In this document: piece after piece, positions 4,959 to 5,090 of the stretch
Position numbering within the stretch: the stretch's first letter is position 1
Layout: every line of letters starts with the position of its first letter
NCBI GenBank assembly: GCA_030639305.1
Contig: DAOWCY010000321.1
Coordinates: forward strand, 1-5,090
From: JAGLQA01 sp023135565
GTDB taxonomy: Bacteria; Acidobacteriota; Aminicenantia; UBA2199
Direction of reading: 5' to 3'
Length of the DNA stretch: 5,090 nt
Notes under the pieces: generated by a model
Told to the model about the DNA's origin: nothing
The model's database searches: none
What the model saw: the letters and a program-made list of their open reading frames with translations, nothing else
Made by a program: the position numbers and the translations under genes

Positions 4959-4963
4959 TGGAC

Positions 4964-5011
4964 CCTTAAAATTGGACAGTTAGTTAAGCTTTTTTTAAAC
5001 CAATTTTAAGG
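4964..5011 (+). promoter_or_regulatory. Hairpin that would hide the transposase ribosome-binding site
   Basis: CCTTAAAATTGG (4964-4975) and CCAATTTTAAGG (5000-5011) are perfect 12-bp reverse complements with a 24-base loop. The right arm contains most of the Shine-Dalgarno AAGGAG (5008-5013) that serves the ATG at 5020. A transcript entering from outside the element would fold and block translation; one starting inside the loop would not. This is a known strategy of insertion sequences such as IS10 and IS50 to avoid activation by read-through, inferred here from sequence alone. Confidence 0.65.
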
Positions 5012-5019
5012 AGTAAAAA

Positions 5020-5090
5020 ATGAATCAAGAAAGAAGTAGAGACTTAGAAAAAACCAAATGGCGTGTGTTATCACACATATTTGAAGGGGC
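5020..5090 (+). CDS. Putative transposase, N-terminal 23 codons (3' end outside window)
   Basis: The ATG at 5020 is preceded by AAGGAG at six bases. The visible part, MNQERSRDLEKTKWRVL followed by SHIFEG, is charged then amphipathic, as expected for the first helix of a transposase helix-turn-helix domain. In many such proteins a similar WxxLxxxxxG segment leads into the recognition helix. No catalytic residues are visible, so the family call depends on the sequence beyond the window. Confidence 0.6.
   Translation, partial: MNQERSRDLEKTKWRVLSHIFEG

Larger units (their letters stand above)
4959..5090 (+). mobile_element. Left end of an insertion sequence (continues past window)
   Basis: The coding match of the nuclease-family remnant stops at TGGACCCTTAAAATTGGACAG (from 4959), which has the look of an insertion-sequence terminal repeat (5'-TG start, GGAC repeated). 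About 60 bases later a new gene begins, reading away from the end. The right end and target duplication are outside the window, so the family is not settled. The terminal sequence loosely recalls IS3-type ends, while the start of the protein looks more like ISNCY/IS1202-type transposases. Confidence 0.65.

Overview
This is a mosaic accessory region. From left to right it holds the end of a large WD40-repeat protein, a gene-poor repeat-bearing stretch, the antitoxin half of a broken HEPN-MNT toxin-antitoxin pair, a pair of paralogous exported proteins, a nuclease-family gene remnant and the left end of an insertion sequence. Base composition is mixed: GC-rich genes and repeats sit beside AT-rich patches. 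The organism looks like a diderm anaerobe that carries many repeats. A treponeme-like spirochaete is my best guess, based on the AAA-ATPase-like/PD-(D/E)XK remnant, the HEPN-MNT relic and the style of the intergenic palindromes. Nothing here proves it, and the WD40 protein's C-terminal tail also recalls Desulfobacterota-type proteins.

Positions 1-866 (+) are the 3' end of a WD40 gene whose start lies outside the window. It has four 126-bp repeat units, one 117-bp unit and a C-terminal tail. Positions 867-1522 have no convincing gene. They hold a 20/21-bp tandem array, several small hairpins, and a strong promoter placed almost on top of the next start codon. Positions 1523-1846 (+) encode a minimal nucleotidyltransferase of the MntA type. 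The HEPN partner that should follow in ATGA overlap is broken after about ten codons by a palindromic element with inverted ends (1867-1958). Next comes a 41-codon signal-peptide gene that looks like the stump of a larger exported protein, followed by an 11-bp pyrimidine-rich tandem repeat (2117-2215).

Positions 2218-4594 (-) hold two genes with the same ribosome-binding-site layout. The upstream one (4022-4594) is a 190-residue exported single-domain protein. The downstream one (2218-3882) is a 554-residue protein with the same domain, about 64% identical by my hand alignment, fused to a TolB/PD40-like beta-propeller. They probably share a promoter at 4664-4692 and may act together in the periplasm or at the cell surface. 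The domain is not one I can name with certainty; its fold may be Mog1/PsbP-like. This pair is the best candidate in the window for something undescribed.

Positions 4735-4958 (-) are a remnant of an AAA-ATPase-like/PD-(D/E)XK (DUF1703-type) gene with no start codon of its own. Positions 4959-5090 (+) are the left end of an insertion sequence, with a 12-bp hairpin that would cover the transposase ribosome-binding site, and the first 23 codons of the putative transposase.
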